Assembly (NCBI GenBank): GCA_965226805.1
Contig: CBDDDW010000029.1
Span: forward strand, 124,001-188,000
Length of the DNA: 64,000 nucleotides
DNA from: CBDDDW01 sp965226805
Lineage (GTDB): Bacteria > Chloroflexota > Dehalococcoidia > Lucifugimonadales > JAGWBF01
Direction of reading: 5' to 3'
Shown: positions 55,080 through 63,857 of the stretch, piece after piece
How positions within the stretch are numbered: the first letter of the stretch is position 1
Layout of the letters: each line of letters starts with the position of its first letter
Notes under the pieces: model-generated
What the model saw: the letters and a program-made list of their open reading frames with translations, nothing else
Database searches by the model: none
What the model was told of the DNA's origin: nothing
Translations under genes and position numbers: made by a program

Positions 55080-55346
55080 ATGCCCAAGAGACCCCGACTC
55101 ATACCAATGGGGGATGTGGGCATCGGCTGATCGGCCGATGGCCCGCTGCAAGACATTGGTGTAACCTGATTGTAAACAACTACTGCAAACGAAAAGGAGG
55201 GAAGCGGAATGGATGCCCAAGAGACCCCGACTCATACCAATGGGGGATGTGGGCATCGGCTGATCGGCCGATGGCCCGCTGCAAGACATTGGTGTAACCT
55301 GATTGTAAACAACTACTGCAAACGAAAAGGAGGGAAGCGGAATGGA
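55080..55346 (+). repeat. 133-bp exact tandem duplication of the gerW leader
   Basis: Units 55080-55212 and 55213-55345 are identical. Each holds a CATCGGC-TGATCG-GCCGATG palindrome (55121-55140; 55254-55273), AAAGGAGGG and an ATG (55209; 55342). The second ATG is the gerW start; the first opens a 70-codon decoy frame ending inside gerW. Confidence 0.95.
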
Positions 55347-55731
55347 CGAGACACAGGACCTGATCAAGACAGTCTTGGAGGAGATAAGAGGGGTGCTTTC
55401 TGCCGAGAGGGTGGTGGGTGAGCCGATCGTTGTTGGCGGCAACACCATCATCCCCCTCGTCAGCGTCGGTTTCGGGTTCGGCGGGGGAAGCGGCACCGGC
55501 AAGGGAGGCAAGACCGAGAAGGAAACGGGCGAGGGTAAAGGTGGGGCCACCGGAGGAGGTGGCGGCGTAAAGCCCGTTGCCCTGATCATAGTCAACGAGG
55601 AAGGGGTCAGGGTTGAGACGATAAAAGGGGCTGTATCATCCGTGGCGGAGAGTGTCTCCGACCTGGTCACCAAGGTGATGGAGAAGCGGGCAGCCGGAAA
55701 GGGCGACGGGAAAGAAGAGGAAGGCAAGTAG
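55342..55731 (+). CDS. GerW (YtfJ) family protein
   Basis: 129 aa. The family's N-terminal TVLEEIRGVLSAERVVGEPI, NTIIPLVSVGFGFGGGSG, a Gly/Lys-rich linker and C-terminal VKPVALIIVNEEGVRV are all present. In Bacillus the homologue is a spore germination protein, but the family is broader than spore formers. ATG 55342 with AAAGGAGGG. First of three genes; the DUF2953 gene follows by 14 bp, the same pairing as ytfJ-ytfI in Bacillus. Confidence 0.9.
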   Translation: MDETQDLIKTVLEEIRGVLSAERVVGEPIVVGGNTIIPLVSVGFGFGGGSGTGKGGKTEKETGEGKGGATGGGGGVKPVALIIVNEEGVRVETIKGAVSSVAESVSDLVTKVMEKRAAGKGDGKEEEGK

Positions 55732-55745
55732 GGGGCGTATAGACG

Positions 55746-56318
55746 ATGCTGGCCATCTACATCGTGGCCGGTGTTGTCCTCTTCATCCTCTTTGTCCTCT
55801 CCATCCCGGTGGACATGGCCTTCGACGTTGGTGGGCCTGGAGCAGCGAGGTCGAGGCTGAGGGTGGGGTGGCTCTTCGGCCTGTTGGGGAAGGAGTTCGG
55901 CGGGAAAAGGAAGAAGCCCAAGGAACGAGCGCCGAAGAAGGAAAAGAAGAGGCGGAGTGCGATGTCTTTCCCCTCCCTTTTCCTGACCAAAGGACTCGCA
56001 AGAGGGCTTCTGAAGCTGTCCAGGCGAATCCTCAGCGGTGTAAGGGTGAGGCATCTGGACGCCCGTCTGGGACTAGCGCTGGACGACCCCGCGGATACAG
56101 GAATGCTCTACGCCGCGTTGTGGCCGGTACTCGTCCCCCTCACCGATAGCAGATCGGCCAACGTGCGAATGGAGCTCTCTTTCGAGGAGCCGGCCCTGGA
56201 CCTCGCCGCACGTGGGCGGATCAGGGTGTTTCCCATACAAATGGTGTGGTCCGTGCTCCTGTTCGCCCTGTCGCCGGCCGGTCTCAGAGCGATCAAACGG
56301 ATGGTGATGCGGCGTTGA
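55746..56318 (+). CDS. DUF2953 family membrane protein
   Basis: 190 aa. One N-terminal TM (IYIVAGVVLFILFVLSIPVD), a family-type segment RLRVGWLFGLLGKEF, a Lys-rich stretch (KKPKERAPKKEKKRRS), and a C-terminal domain with LDARLGLALDDPADTGMLYA and NVRMELSFEEPALDLAARG. DUF2953 (YtfI-like) travels with GerW. Its TGA overlaps a TTG start of the next gene (TTGA). Confidence 0.85.
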   Translation: MLAIYIVAGVVLFILFVLSIPVDMAFDVGGPGAARSRLRVGWLFGLLGKEFGGKRKKPKERAPKKEKKRRSAMSFPSLFLTKGLARGLLKLSRRILSGVRVRHLDARLGLALDDPADTGMLYAALWPVLVPLTDSRSANVRMELSFEEPALDLAARGRIRVFPIQMVWSVLLFALSPAGLRAIKRMVMRR

Positions 56319-56569
56319 AGATCGAGGAGGTCAAGGCCGGACAGCCTATCAGGGTCGGGGAGATGACGCTGGTCCCCATCGAGCGCACCTTCGTGAGCTG
56401 CGTAGGCATGGAAGGCGGCGCTGTGGTTCAAGGGTCTAAGAGCCTTGCGGGGATTGTGGTCGTCTCAGGCAAGAGCAAGTACGCCATAGACCTGACCGGG
56501 GAAGAGGTGCCGTTGGACCGCTACCTCGACCAAGTCCCGGAGTTGGCGCGGCTGCTGGACGGGCTCTAG
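56315..56569 (+). CDS. Small conserved-looking protein at the end of the gerW operon
   Basis: 84 aa from TTG 56315 (LKIEEVKAGQPIRVGEMTLV), overlapping the DUF2953 stop. SCVGMEGGAVVQGSKSLAGI and IDLTGEEVPLDRYLDQVPEL follow. All-beta with an acidic end; no known family. A longer version from GTG 56246 would overlap DUF2953 by 70 bp and is less likely. Position implies a role with GerW/DUF2953. The next 215 bp are empty. Confidence 0.7.
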   Translation: MKIEEVKAGQPIRVGEMTLVPIERTFVSCVGMEGGAVVQGSKSLAGIVVVSGKSKYAIDLTGEEVPLDRYLDQVPELARLLDGL

Positions 56570-56784
56570 CAGTAATTTGGCCACTCTCCACTGAGAAATT
56601 GCCAAGAGGCCAGGAGTGGAATATATCCAGTTGAGAATAGTTCGTGGCCTAACTTGATGGTGTGTTTGGCCCGAAAAGAAGTCTTTGTGAACAAATCGCC
56701 ATGCCAACAGGCGTCAGACAGTTTCCAGACCTGGCCGCATGGCAAGTTACCTGCAAATCGCGGATTAGGGGATTGTGGCGCCGC

Positions 56785-57244
56785 CTAAGTATCCGTCCAA
56801 GTAACCTCAATTAGTGGAATAGGTTGTTCGAACCCCTTGGCCTCGAACTCGCCAAGTCTAGTAAATGGAATAACTTTTCCAAAACAAAGATCATGCACGA
56901 CTTGCGCTACGAGAATTGTTCCGGGTTTGGCGTGGGTGCACAACCTGGCTGCGAGATTGACAGCAGCTCCATATAGGTCATTATCGTTACGAACGGGCTC
57001 TCCTGCACTGATCCCGATTCGAAGCCTCATGCCCTTATCTGGATTCTCTTCACTGTGTTTGACGATCAACTTTTGAATTGTGACTGCACATTCCACAGCA
57101 CTTACGGCTGAAGCGAATGAGACCAGGAACCCGTCTCCTGTATGTTTGATTTCCCGTCCTGCATGAATGCGGAACGCGTCACGTGTTAGCGCATTATGGG
57201 TTCGGAGCAACTCCATGGACTTTTCATCTCCGAATTCACTGATC
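56785..57244 (-). pseudogene. DUF4242-cyclase protein, 3' part (cyclase domain), cut by IS3
   Basis: Class III cyclase domain: ISEFGDEKSMELLRTHNALT, HTGDGFLVSFASAVSAV, RIGISAGEPVRNDNDLYGAA, VNLAARLCTHAKPGTILVA. The domain's start (FTDLEGSTQM) lies beyond the IS at 58581 onward. Removing the IS and one 20-bp repeat gives an exact in-frame 272-aa protein. Confidence 0.88.
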
Positions 57245-57388
57245 ATCTGGGTAGAACCCTCGAGTCAAGTGGACCCCATCATCAGGACAGCGGTGAGGCT
57301 AAAATAAGAGAGTCTACCGCTGGGGTGTCTCGTAAACCTTCATCCGATTGTAAGGCTTGTGGATGTTCCAGTAAACACCTTTGTGGGC

Positions 57389-58219
57389 TCACTGCATGGA
57401 ACACCTGACCCGGTGACCGATAGCCCAGGGCTTGATGTGGGGCCGCTCTTGGTTGTAGAAGGCCAGATAAGCCCCAATCCCTTTTCTGGCCTCAGTCCCA
57501 TTTTGGTATGCCTTCAGGTACACCTCCTCGTACTTGATGCTGCGCCACAGCCGTTCCACGAAGACGTTGTCCATGCACCGGCCCCTGCCGTCCATGCTCA
57601 CTTGAACGCCTTGCGCCAGCAGCATGCTGGTGAAGGCCTCGCTGGTGAACTGGCTGCCCTGGTCGGTGTTGAAGATCTGTGGCCGACCCTTGCTCAAGGC
57701 CTCTTCCAGAGCCGCAACACAGAAGTCTACCTCCAGGGTGTTGGACAGCCGCCAGGCCAGCACGTAGCGGCTGTGCCAGTCCATGATGGCCATCAAGTAG
57801 AGGAAACCCCGAGCCATGGGTATGTAGGTGATGTCGGTGGCCCACACCTGGTTGACCCGGTTGATCTCCAGCCCCCTGAGCAAGTACGGATAGACCTTAT
57901 GCCCTGGGTTTGGCTTGGTGGTGTTGGGACGCCGGTAGATGGCCTCCAGGCCTATCAGCTGCATCAGCCGGCGGACCCGCTTGCGGTTGACCTGGTGTCC
58001 GTGATTTCTGCGCCAGGCAGTCATCCTTCTGGAGCCGTAGAAAGGTGTCTTCAGGTACTGTTGGTCTATGAGGGCCATCAACTCCATGTCCTCGGCGCCG
58101 GCCTCGGTTGGCAGGTAGTACAACGAGGAGCGGCTGATACCCAGCAAGGCGCACTGGCGCACCAGAGACAGCTTCGGTTCTTCTCGGTCAATCATGGCCC
58201 GGCGTTGGGACCGGCTCAC
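57389..58219 (-). CDS. IS3 family transposase OrfB
   Basis: 276 aa. HTH_21 region (TPFYGSRRMTAWRRNHGHQV; VRRLMQLIGLEAIYRRPNT), first Asp in QVWATDITYIPMARGF, second in FNTDQGSQFTSEAFTSML, Glu in VFVERLWRSIKYEEVYL, and the C-terminal FYNQERPHIKPWAIG. ATG 58219 overlaps the OrfA stop by four bases. Complete. Confidence 0.94.
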   Translation of the reverse strand: MSRSQRRAMIDREEPKLSLVRQCALLGISRSSLYYLPTEAGAEDMELMALIDQQYLKTPFYGSRRMTAWRRNHGHQVNRKRVRRLMQLIGLEAIYRRPNTTKPNPGHKVYPYLLRGLEINRVNQVWATDITYIPMARGFLYLMAIMDWHSRYVLAWRLSNTLEVDFCVAALEEALSKGRPQIFNTDQGSQFTSEAFTSMLLAQGVQVSMDGRGRCMDNVFVERLWRSIKYEEVYLKAYQNGTEARKGIGAYLAFYNQERPHIKPWAIGHRVRCSMQ

Positions 58220-58500
58220 AACCCGAAGCTCCGTGACAAAAAATCCCGTTCCACCTTGAGCTGCCCAATCTGTTGGTAGAGCTGGGCAGTGAGGACCTCT
58301 TGGTCCTTCTCCTGGCGTCCAGCACCATTTTCAAAGAGGTGCGGCGCCCCCTGAGTCAAGGCCTTCTTCCAGGCATGGATCTGGCTCGGGTGGACTTCAA
58401 ACCGGCTGGCCAGCTCTGCAATGGTGTGCTCCCCCTGGAGCGCGGCCAAAGCCACTTTGCCCTTGAAGACTGGGCTGTGCTTCTTACGTGTTTGCTTCAT
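58216..58500 (-). CDS. IS3 family transposase OrfA
   Basis: 94 aa. HTH (KHSPVFKGKVALAALQGEHT; ASRFEVHPSQIHAWKKALTQ) and a coiled coil (LYQQIGQLKVERDFLSRSFG), standard IS3 OrfA. AGGAGCAGGAC precedes the ATG. Confidence 0.93.
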   Translation of the reverse strand: MKQTRKKHSPVFKGKVALAALQGEHTIAELASRFEVHPSQIHAWKKALTQGAPHLFENGAGRQEKDQEVLTAQLYQQIGQLKVERDFLSRSFGL

Positions 58501-58580
58501 GTCCTGCTCCTTCTTTCCGTCCTATTTTAGGAGCGGGACTCTCTCTTAGCCACCTGTCCGAATTTTGGGGACCACCTCAC

Positions 58581-58939
58581 ATCTGGGTAGAACCCTCGAG
58601 GTCGGTAAACATGATGGCTCGAAACGGGGAATCTATAGGTACTTCGCCTGCCGTAGGAGCAGGATCCTCTACTCTGCCCAAAAAGGCTTTGACGATGTCC
58701 TGATCTACTTCCATGATCTCATTATGAACGAACCCATGCGCCTCATTATGCACCTTGTGGACGGCGCTCATGTCAGGTGCCTTGACTAGGCAGAAAACGG
58801 AATCGCTCTCGTCGTCGTACCAATAGGTGATGAATTTGCAGTTGTACTTATCTTGAAGCTTTAGGTCCGCCGCGTGCCCTTCGGCGACGAGTTTTGGGGT
58901 GAGTTTTTCACCAGCATGTCTGTCCATGTATAGCGGCAT
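58581..58939 (-). pseudogene. DUF4242-cyclase protein, 5' part
   Basis: ATG 58939 with AGGAG upstream. Residues 1-90 are a DUF4242/nickel-binding ferredoxin-like domain (MPLYMDRHAGEKLTPKLVAE; YWYDDESDSVFCLVKAPDM; AVHKVHNEAHGFVHNEIMEV), then AIMFTDLEGSTQM, where IS3 interrupts. The His-rich AVHKVHNEAHG could bind a metal. DUF4242 fused to a class III cyclase suggests a metal- or ligand-sensing cyclase, now disrupted. 58940-59228 is empty. Confidence 0.85.
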
Positions 58940-59228
58940 TCCCTACGTCTCCTGAACAAGCCTCGCGAGGGCTGATTTGAGAATGGGGCCTTGGGGTTTC
59001 CTCCCAGAACGAGGAGCCAACTCCTGAAGATATCTTCGGTGGGCTAACGTTTGAGCTACCCTAATCCGCCAACTATGTAATCAGCCATGGTCGGCGCTCC
59101 CAGGTCCGCTCTCATGCGCGGCCAGCTTGTTCACAAACGTGTCCTTTCGGACAGCCCCCGAATAGGCTCATTTCTGTACCTGTCTGACGGTATCTCCCCT
59201 TTGGGGCCATCGCATCTTCAAGCGAGGG

Positions 59229-60743
59229 CTACAGCGTCTCCCAGTTGACCTGCTGCTCGAAGGCGTGGGCCGCCCGAAGCAGCGTTGCGTCGTCGAAGTG
59301 CTTGCCCACCAGCATCAGTCCCACCGGCAGGCCGTCGGACTTCCCACAGGGGATGCTTATGGCCGGATGCCCGGTCATGTCGAAAGAAGCGGTGTTGACG
59401 CCGTTGCCCGAGGCGCTGGCCATCATATCCTTGAAGCCCATCTCCGGGTCATATCTAATGGACTTTATCGCTGTGGTGGGCATAGCGAGCACGTCCGCTT
59501 GCTCCAGGGCCTTCTCGTAGCTGGCGCGAAGTACTCCCCGCAGGTTCTGCGCCTTGGCATACACACGCCCATGGTAGCGCTCGCTCAAATAGGTGCCGAG
59601 GATCAGCTGTAGCTTCACCGCGGGGGGAAAATCGTTCGCCTGGGCCTGGCGAGACTTACCCAGGGTTTCCGCAAGGCTGATGTTGTAGCGGCCCTGCCAG
59701 TGATACCCCATGCCGTTGCTGCGTATCGTCGCGGCGTACCCCTCGCTCATAAGGCCCATTATGATCCCTCGACACTCGAGATGGTCGGGGACCGACACAT
59801 CCACCAGCTGGGCTCCCAGCCCTCGGTACACTTCCAGGGCTTTGCGCACCGAGGCGTCCACATCGGGCTCACTCTGTCTCCAGCCGAAACCCTCGGCCAG
59901 CACGCCGATGCGCATACCGTCGACGCCGGCGCCTAAGGATTCGGTGTAGGACTGCACGGGGACCTCCCCCTGCCGTGGGTCCAGGGGGTCCTTCCCGGCT
60001 ATGGCGTCCAACGTCAGGGCGGCCTCTTCCACGGTGCGGGCCATGGGCCCGGCGTGGTCAAAGGTGTGGTCTATCCCCATGATTCCTGTATAGGGCACCA
60101 GCCCATGGGTAGGCTTGTGGCCGACCACACCGCACCAGGATGCGGGTATACGAATCGACCCGCCCTGGTCGCCGCCAATGGTGATGTCTATGTCGTCGTA
60201 ATATAGGGCCGCGGCCGAGCCGGCTGAGGAACCGCCCGCCAGGAACTCCGGGTTGTGGGGATTGTACACTGGTCCCTGGGCGCCGGTGGCGCCGGTGCTG
60301 GAGAAGGCAAAATCGTCCAGGTTGAGCGTGGCCACTATCTCGGCGCCGGCGTCCAGCAGTCGGGTCACTATAGTGGCGTCGATGTCGGCCACGTATCCGT
60401 CCAACACCAGAGATCCACAGTGGAGAGGCATGCCTGCCACGCAGATGTTGTTTTTCAGACCGATTCTCTTGCCGGCCAGCTTCCCGGAGGGGGCGCCTTT
60501 CAACGTGCATCGCCGTACGATGGCGTTGAATGGATCGTCCTGTCGAGAGGGCCTGTATCCGGGGTCCCTGTTGGGGTACTTGAGGGGCTCAGAGGGCGAG
60601 GGCGTTCCCTCAAGGAGCTCATAGGCGCCGAACATGCCTCGAATAATATCCTGGAAGTCGGCAAGCTCCTCTTCGCTCAGCTCGAAGTAATTGGCTTCCG
60701 CCAGTTCCATTATGTCGTCTGCCGTGGGAATACGTAGTGCCAT
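59229..60743 (-). CDS. Amidase signature family enzyme
   Basis: 504 aa. The Ser-cisSer-Lys triad is visible: Lys in RIGLKNNICVAGMPL, cis-Ser region GGDQGGSIRIPASWCG, and nucleophile block LAGGSSAGSAAALYYDD. The C-terminal GHPAISIPCGKSDGLPVGLM completes the family. ATG 60743 with GGGGGTG eight bases upstream. The substrate is unknown. It does not resemble GatA context (no gatB/gatC nearby), so a catabolic amidase is likelier. Confidence 0.92.
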   Translation of the reverse strand: MALRIPTADDIMELAEANYFELSEEELADFQDIIRGMFGAYELLEGTPSPSEPLKYPNRDPGYRPSRQDDPFNAIVRRCTLKGAPSGKLAGKRIGLKNNICVAGMPLHCGSLVLDGYVADIDATIVTRLLDAGAEIVATLNLDDFAFSSTGATGAQGPVYNPHNPEFLAGGSSAGSAAALYYDDIDITIGGDQGGSIRIPASWCGVVGHKPTHGLVPYTGIMGIDHTFDHAGPMARTVEEAALTLDAIAGKDPLDPRQGEVPVQSYTESLGAGVDGMRIGVLAEGFGWRQSEPDVDASVRKALEVYRGLGAQLVDVSVPDHLECRGIIMGLMSEGYAATIRSNGMGYHWQGRYNISLAETLGKSRQAQANDFPPAVKLQLILGTYLSERYHGRVYAKAQNLRGVLRASYEKALEQADVLAMPTTAIKSIRYDPEMGFKDMMASASGNGVNTASFDMTGHPAISIPCGKSDGLPVGLMLVGKHFDDATLLRAAHAFEQQVNWETL

Positions 60744-60827
60744 GATGCCGACACCCCCTAAAGAAGGTTGTTATGCGAAATTAGCCCCTAGGTCGGGGTT
60801 GCCCTAAAAAGTCACATCCCTGGGCTG

Positions 60828-60851
60828 TCACCCTGAGCGTAGCGAAGGGTC
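60828..60851. repeat. Short intergenic repeat word
   Basis: GTCACCCTGAGCGTAGCGAAG and following, the common CACCCTGAGC...GCGAAGGGTCT motif, with its partial complement near 60885-60910. 60744-60982 holds nothing else. Confidence 0.5.
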
Positions 60852-60982
60852 TTACCTTGCTAATAAGAAGCGAGGGATAGATTCTTCGTCGCCTCGCTCC
60901 TCAGAATGACAGTTTTGAGGCAAGGCCCCCTAGATCGGTGCTCGGGTACTAACCGGCGTGATGGCCTCCCGGCCGGCGATAC

Positions 60983-62134
60983 TTATTTCTTCAGGATATG
61001 GATCGTCGTGACGTCGCCCGCACCAGAGCAATGGGCCAACCCCACCTTTGGGTCTCGTACCTGGCGTTCACCGGCTTCACCCCTCAGCTGGGTGACAATC
61101 TCGTGGATCATCCTGATCCCAGAGGCGCCAAATGGGTGGCCCATGCCCAGGAGTCCGCCGTCGGTATTGGTTGGAATGTCTCCACCGATCCCCGTCCGTC
61201 CCTGCTGGGTCGCCACCCATGCCTCTCCAGTGGGCAGAATGTCCATAGCCTCCAGCTGTTGTATCTCGCCGATGGTGGCCGCGTCGTGGACCTGGACGAT
61301 ATCGACATCCTCCGGTCCCAGGCCGGCCATTTCGTAAGCCCGCTGTGCGGTCGCCCCGGCCTTGTCTGGGTTCAGCGAAGGATGGTCGGCGCCTTTCCGG
61401 CTAAACACCCCGGTGCCGAGCTGTGCGGCGGCAATAGTTACATGGCGAGCGCTGATGGGTGCGAAGTTCTGCACGGCATCCCTGGCGCACAGCACCGCCG
61501 CAGAAGCCCCTTCGCTGGTCGGACAGCACTGATAGAGGGTCAGCGGATCGGCTATGGGTCGCGACTCCAACACGTCGGCCAGATTATAGGTCTTCTTGTA
61601 GTGAGAGTTGGGGTTGCTGGCGGCGTTATTGTGGGCCTTGACGGCCACCTGGGCTAGCGCCTCAACCGGAGCACCGAACTCTTCCATATACCGGCGGGCA
61701 CGTAGCGCGTAACCGGCCATCATGTGGTCGCTGCCCAGCAGCCGGTCCGGGCTATCTTCCGCCGTCACCGTTACTGGACCCCTCGGCACCTTTTCGGCCC
61801 CAAAGGCCAGCGCCAGGTCGTAAAGCCCTGTGGCGATTCCCCAGTAGGCCTGCCAGAAAGCCGTGGAACCGCTGGAGCAGGCGTTCTCCACGTTCACGAT
61901 CGGGATCCCGGTCAGCCCAATCTCCCGAAGGGAGGCCTCGCCCAGGGACATGCCGTGGTAGTATACATGGCCGAAATAGGCGATCTGGACATCCTTCCAT
62001 CGGACCTCGGAGTCGTCCAGGGCGTCTACAACGGCTTCGCGACCAAGCTCTGGCAGGTCTTTCTCCGGGAACCTCCCAAAGGGGTGCAGCCCTACCCCCA
62101 GGACCACTACCTCTCTCTGCTGGCTAATCGCCAT
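60983..62134 (-). CDS. Thiolase-family protein (SCP2/acetyl-CoA acetyltransferase type)
   Basis: 383 aa. Nucleophile Cys in VNVENACSSGSTAFWQAYWG, catalytic His in GLLGMGHPFGASGIRMIHE, and a second Cys block GLAHCSGAGDVTTIHI. ATG 62134 with GGGAGG. The stop of the DUF35 gene is 9 bp upstream. This pairing is that of non-canonical thiolases and retro-aldolases in sterol-, bile acid- and fatty acid-like degradation, where a DUF35 partner is needed for activity or stability. Confidence 0.9.
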   Translation of the reverse strand: MAISQQREVVVLGVGLHPFGRFPEKDLPELGREAVVDALDDSEVRWKDVQIAYFGHVYYHGMSLGEASLREIGLTGIPIVNVENACSSGSTAFWQAYWGIATGLYDLALAFGAEKVPRGPVTVTAEDSPDRLLGSDHMMAGYALRARRYMEEFGAPVEALAQVAVKAHNNAASNPNSHYKKTYNLADVLESRPIADPLTLYQCCPTSEGASAAVLCARDAVQNFAPISARHVTIAAAQLGTGVFSRKGADHPSLNPDKAGATAQRAYEMAGLGPEDVDIVQVHDAATIGEIQQLEAMDILPTGEAWVATQQGRTGIGGDIPTNTDGGLLGMGHPFGASGIRMIHEIVTQLRGEAGERQVRDPKVGLAHCSGAGDVTTIHILKK

Positions 62135-62143
62135 CTCGCCTCC

Positions 62144-62575
62144 CTAGCTCGACTCCGGCCGCCGCTTGCGCCATTTATACACTATCACGTCCCGACCCTC
62201 ATCGTCTTCAGCGCCTACCACCAGTGCCAGCTCGAGCTCCATCCCCACCTTCAGCTGCTCGTAGGGACAGTCGATCACCTCGGACAGGACGTGAGGTCCC
62301 TCCGGGAGCTCCACCTGCCCGAGGACGTAGGGTACGTCGCCGGGCCAGCCGGCGGGAGGGACCCTCACGATGGTGTAGCTATACAGCGTCCCATGGTTGG
62401 TTAGCTCCACCGTGTCCAGCTCCCGTGAAGAGCAGTTCTGGCAGAATACCACGTGTCCGAAGAAATGCTCGCCGCAACGGCGACACATTGTACCCAGCAA
62501 CACTCCCTCGGTCCCATGTTCGTCCAGGAGCTTCAGCCGTGTGGAGGCTACAGGGATGCGTTTTTCCGCACACAT
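62144..62575 (-). CDS. DUF35 zinc-ribbon/OB-fold protein
   Basis: 143 aa. Rubredoxin-like zinc ribbon (CRRCGEHFFGHVVFCQNCSS) then an OB fold (NHGTLYSYTIVRVPPAGW; PYVLGQVELPEGPHVLSEVI). ATG 62575. Partner of the thiolase just downstream; in the characterised systems the ribbon-OB protein binds acyl-CoA and forms a complex with the thiolase-like subunit. Confidence 0.92.
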   Translation of the reverse strand: MCAEKRIPVASTRLKLLDEHGTEGVLLGTMCRRCGEHFFGHVVFCQNCSSRELDTVELTNHGTLYSYTIVRVPPAGWPGDVPYVLGQVELPEGPHVLSEVIDCPYEQLKVGMELELALVVGAEDDEGRDVIVYKWRKRRPESS

Positions 62576-62709
62576 GGCCCGTAAACTACCTTCCGACCCA
62601 TTCGCCCTACAACTTCTCTCGGTCGGTCAATGTAGCGCCTGTCATTTTAGATGGCTGACCTTTTCAGACTCGCGCCACTGGGTTGGAAGGGCATCCTCAA
62701 TGGGCTGTG

Positions 62710-63630
62710 CTAGTCGTACCTGATCCGTGGGTCCAGGTAAGCGTAAAGGACATCAACAACGAGATTGGCTACGATGTAGACGCCGCAAAAGACGATCACT
62801 ACCGCCTGAACTACCTGGTAGTCCCGGGCACGGACCGCATCCACGGCCAAGAGCCCCACACCGGGCCAGGTAAACACGGTTTCCACGGAAACCGCACCCA
62901 CCATCGTGCCACCCAGGATGATACCGAAGTAGGTGAGGGGGGCGATCCCGGCGTTGCGAAGACAGTGTTTCCAGATAACCTTCCACTCGCTAACGCCCTT
63001 GATCCGAGCCAGCTTCACATACTCGCTGTCCAAGACGTCCAGCATGGAGGACCTGACCAGGCGCATCATCGCCGCAACCTGGAACCAACCTATGGCGATC
63101 GCCGGCATTATCCAGGTCTTCGGCCCGCCCCTTCCAGAGGTTGGGAGCAACTCCAATTCGACGGCGAATATCCACATCATGACGATGCCCAGCCAGTATG
63201 GGGGCAGAGACTGCCCCAGCAGCGCAAAGGACTTCCCAACGAAGTCCAATGGAGTGTCCTTCTTGACTGCCGAAAGTACACCCAGGGGCACGGAGATCAG
63301 GATAGACATACCAACGGCCAGCCCGGCCAGCTGGATGGTGGCGGGAAACCGCTCAAGTATCAGACCCATGGCGGTCTGACCCGGCCACTTCAAAGAGTCG
63401 CCGAAGTCTCCCCTGAATGCGTTTCCCATGAATTTGAAGTATTGGATGTGCAGCGGCTTGTCCAGACCCCAAGCCTTCTCGACCCGGTCGAAATCCTCCT
63501 GGGTCGCTTCTATGGGCAACATGACGTCCAGCGGGTTGCCGGTGATGCGTCCCAGACCGAATACGATTACGCTGATAGCCAACAGGGTGATCAGACCCTG
63601 GCCCATACGGATAACGATATAGCGCTGCAT
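62710..63630 (-). CDS. Peptide/nickel-type ABC transporter permease (DppB-like)
   Basis: 306 aa inner-membrane permease. Start QRYIVIRMGQGLITLLAISV, the periplasmic region with EKAWGLDKPLHIQYFKFM and NAFRGDFGDSL, permease helices LAVGMSILISVPLGVLSAV, and EAA-like loop SEYVKLARIKGVSEWKVIWK; it ends YAYLDPRIRYD. All match DppB/OppB. ATG 63630. The other transporter subunits must lie outside the window or elsewhere; none is adjacent on either side as far as visible. Confidence 0.93.
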   Translation of the reverse strand: MQRYIVIRMGQGLITLLAISVIVFGLGRITGNPLDVMLPIEATQEDFDRVEKAWGLDKPLHIQYFKFMGNAFRGDFGDSLKWPGQTAMGLILERFPATIQLAGLAVGMSILISVPLGVLSAVKKDTPLDFVGKSFALLGQSLPPYWLGIVMMWIFAVELELLPTSGRGGPKTWIMPAIAIGWFQVAAMMRLVRSSMLDVLDSEYVKLARIKGVSEWKVIWKHCLRNAGIAPLTYFGIILGGTMVGAVSVETVFTWPGVGLLAVDAVRARDYQVVQAVVIVFCGVYIVANLVVDVLYAYLDPRIRYD

Positions 63631-63857
63631 GAGGTTTTGTTCCTCTAGCCTTCCCCTACAGGGTGCCCGCTGTGGGAACGCCCGTGGGCGCTGTACGCAA
63701 GTGACGCCTAATAAGCAGTACGCCGGTGTCTAGGGTGTGGATTGTTCCGAGTCGTGATTGCCCACAGCAAGATTTTCGGCGTACCTTGGCTTGGGAAGAG
63801 CGAGGAAAATATAGCGGAACTAGGGTGGGGTTGTCAACGGGCAGCGCTGGAGGTTGG

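Larger units (their letters stand above)
57265..58580 (-). mobile_element. IS3-family insertion sequence with 20-bp flanking duplication
   Basis: 1,316 bp. Imperfect ends TGGACCCCATCATCAGGACAG / inverted TGGTCCCCAAAATTCGGACAG. On both sides ATCTGGGTAGAACCCTCGAG (57245-57264, 58581-58600), a 20-bp direct repeat, far longer than the 3-5 bp usual for IS3. Confidence 0.9.

Noticed and set aside
54354..56054. 566-codon open frame on the minus strand
   Set aside because: It is antisense to the nuclease, gerW and DUF2953 genes, lacks any family motif and crosses the tandem duplication; a GC-rich shadow.
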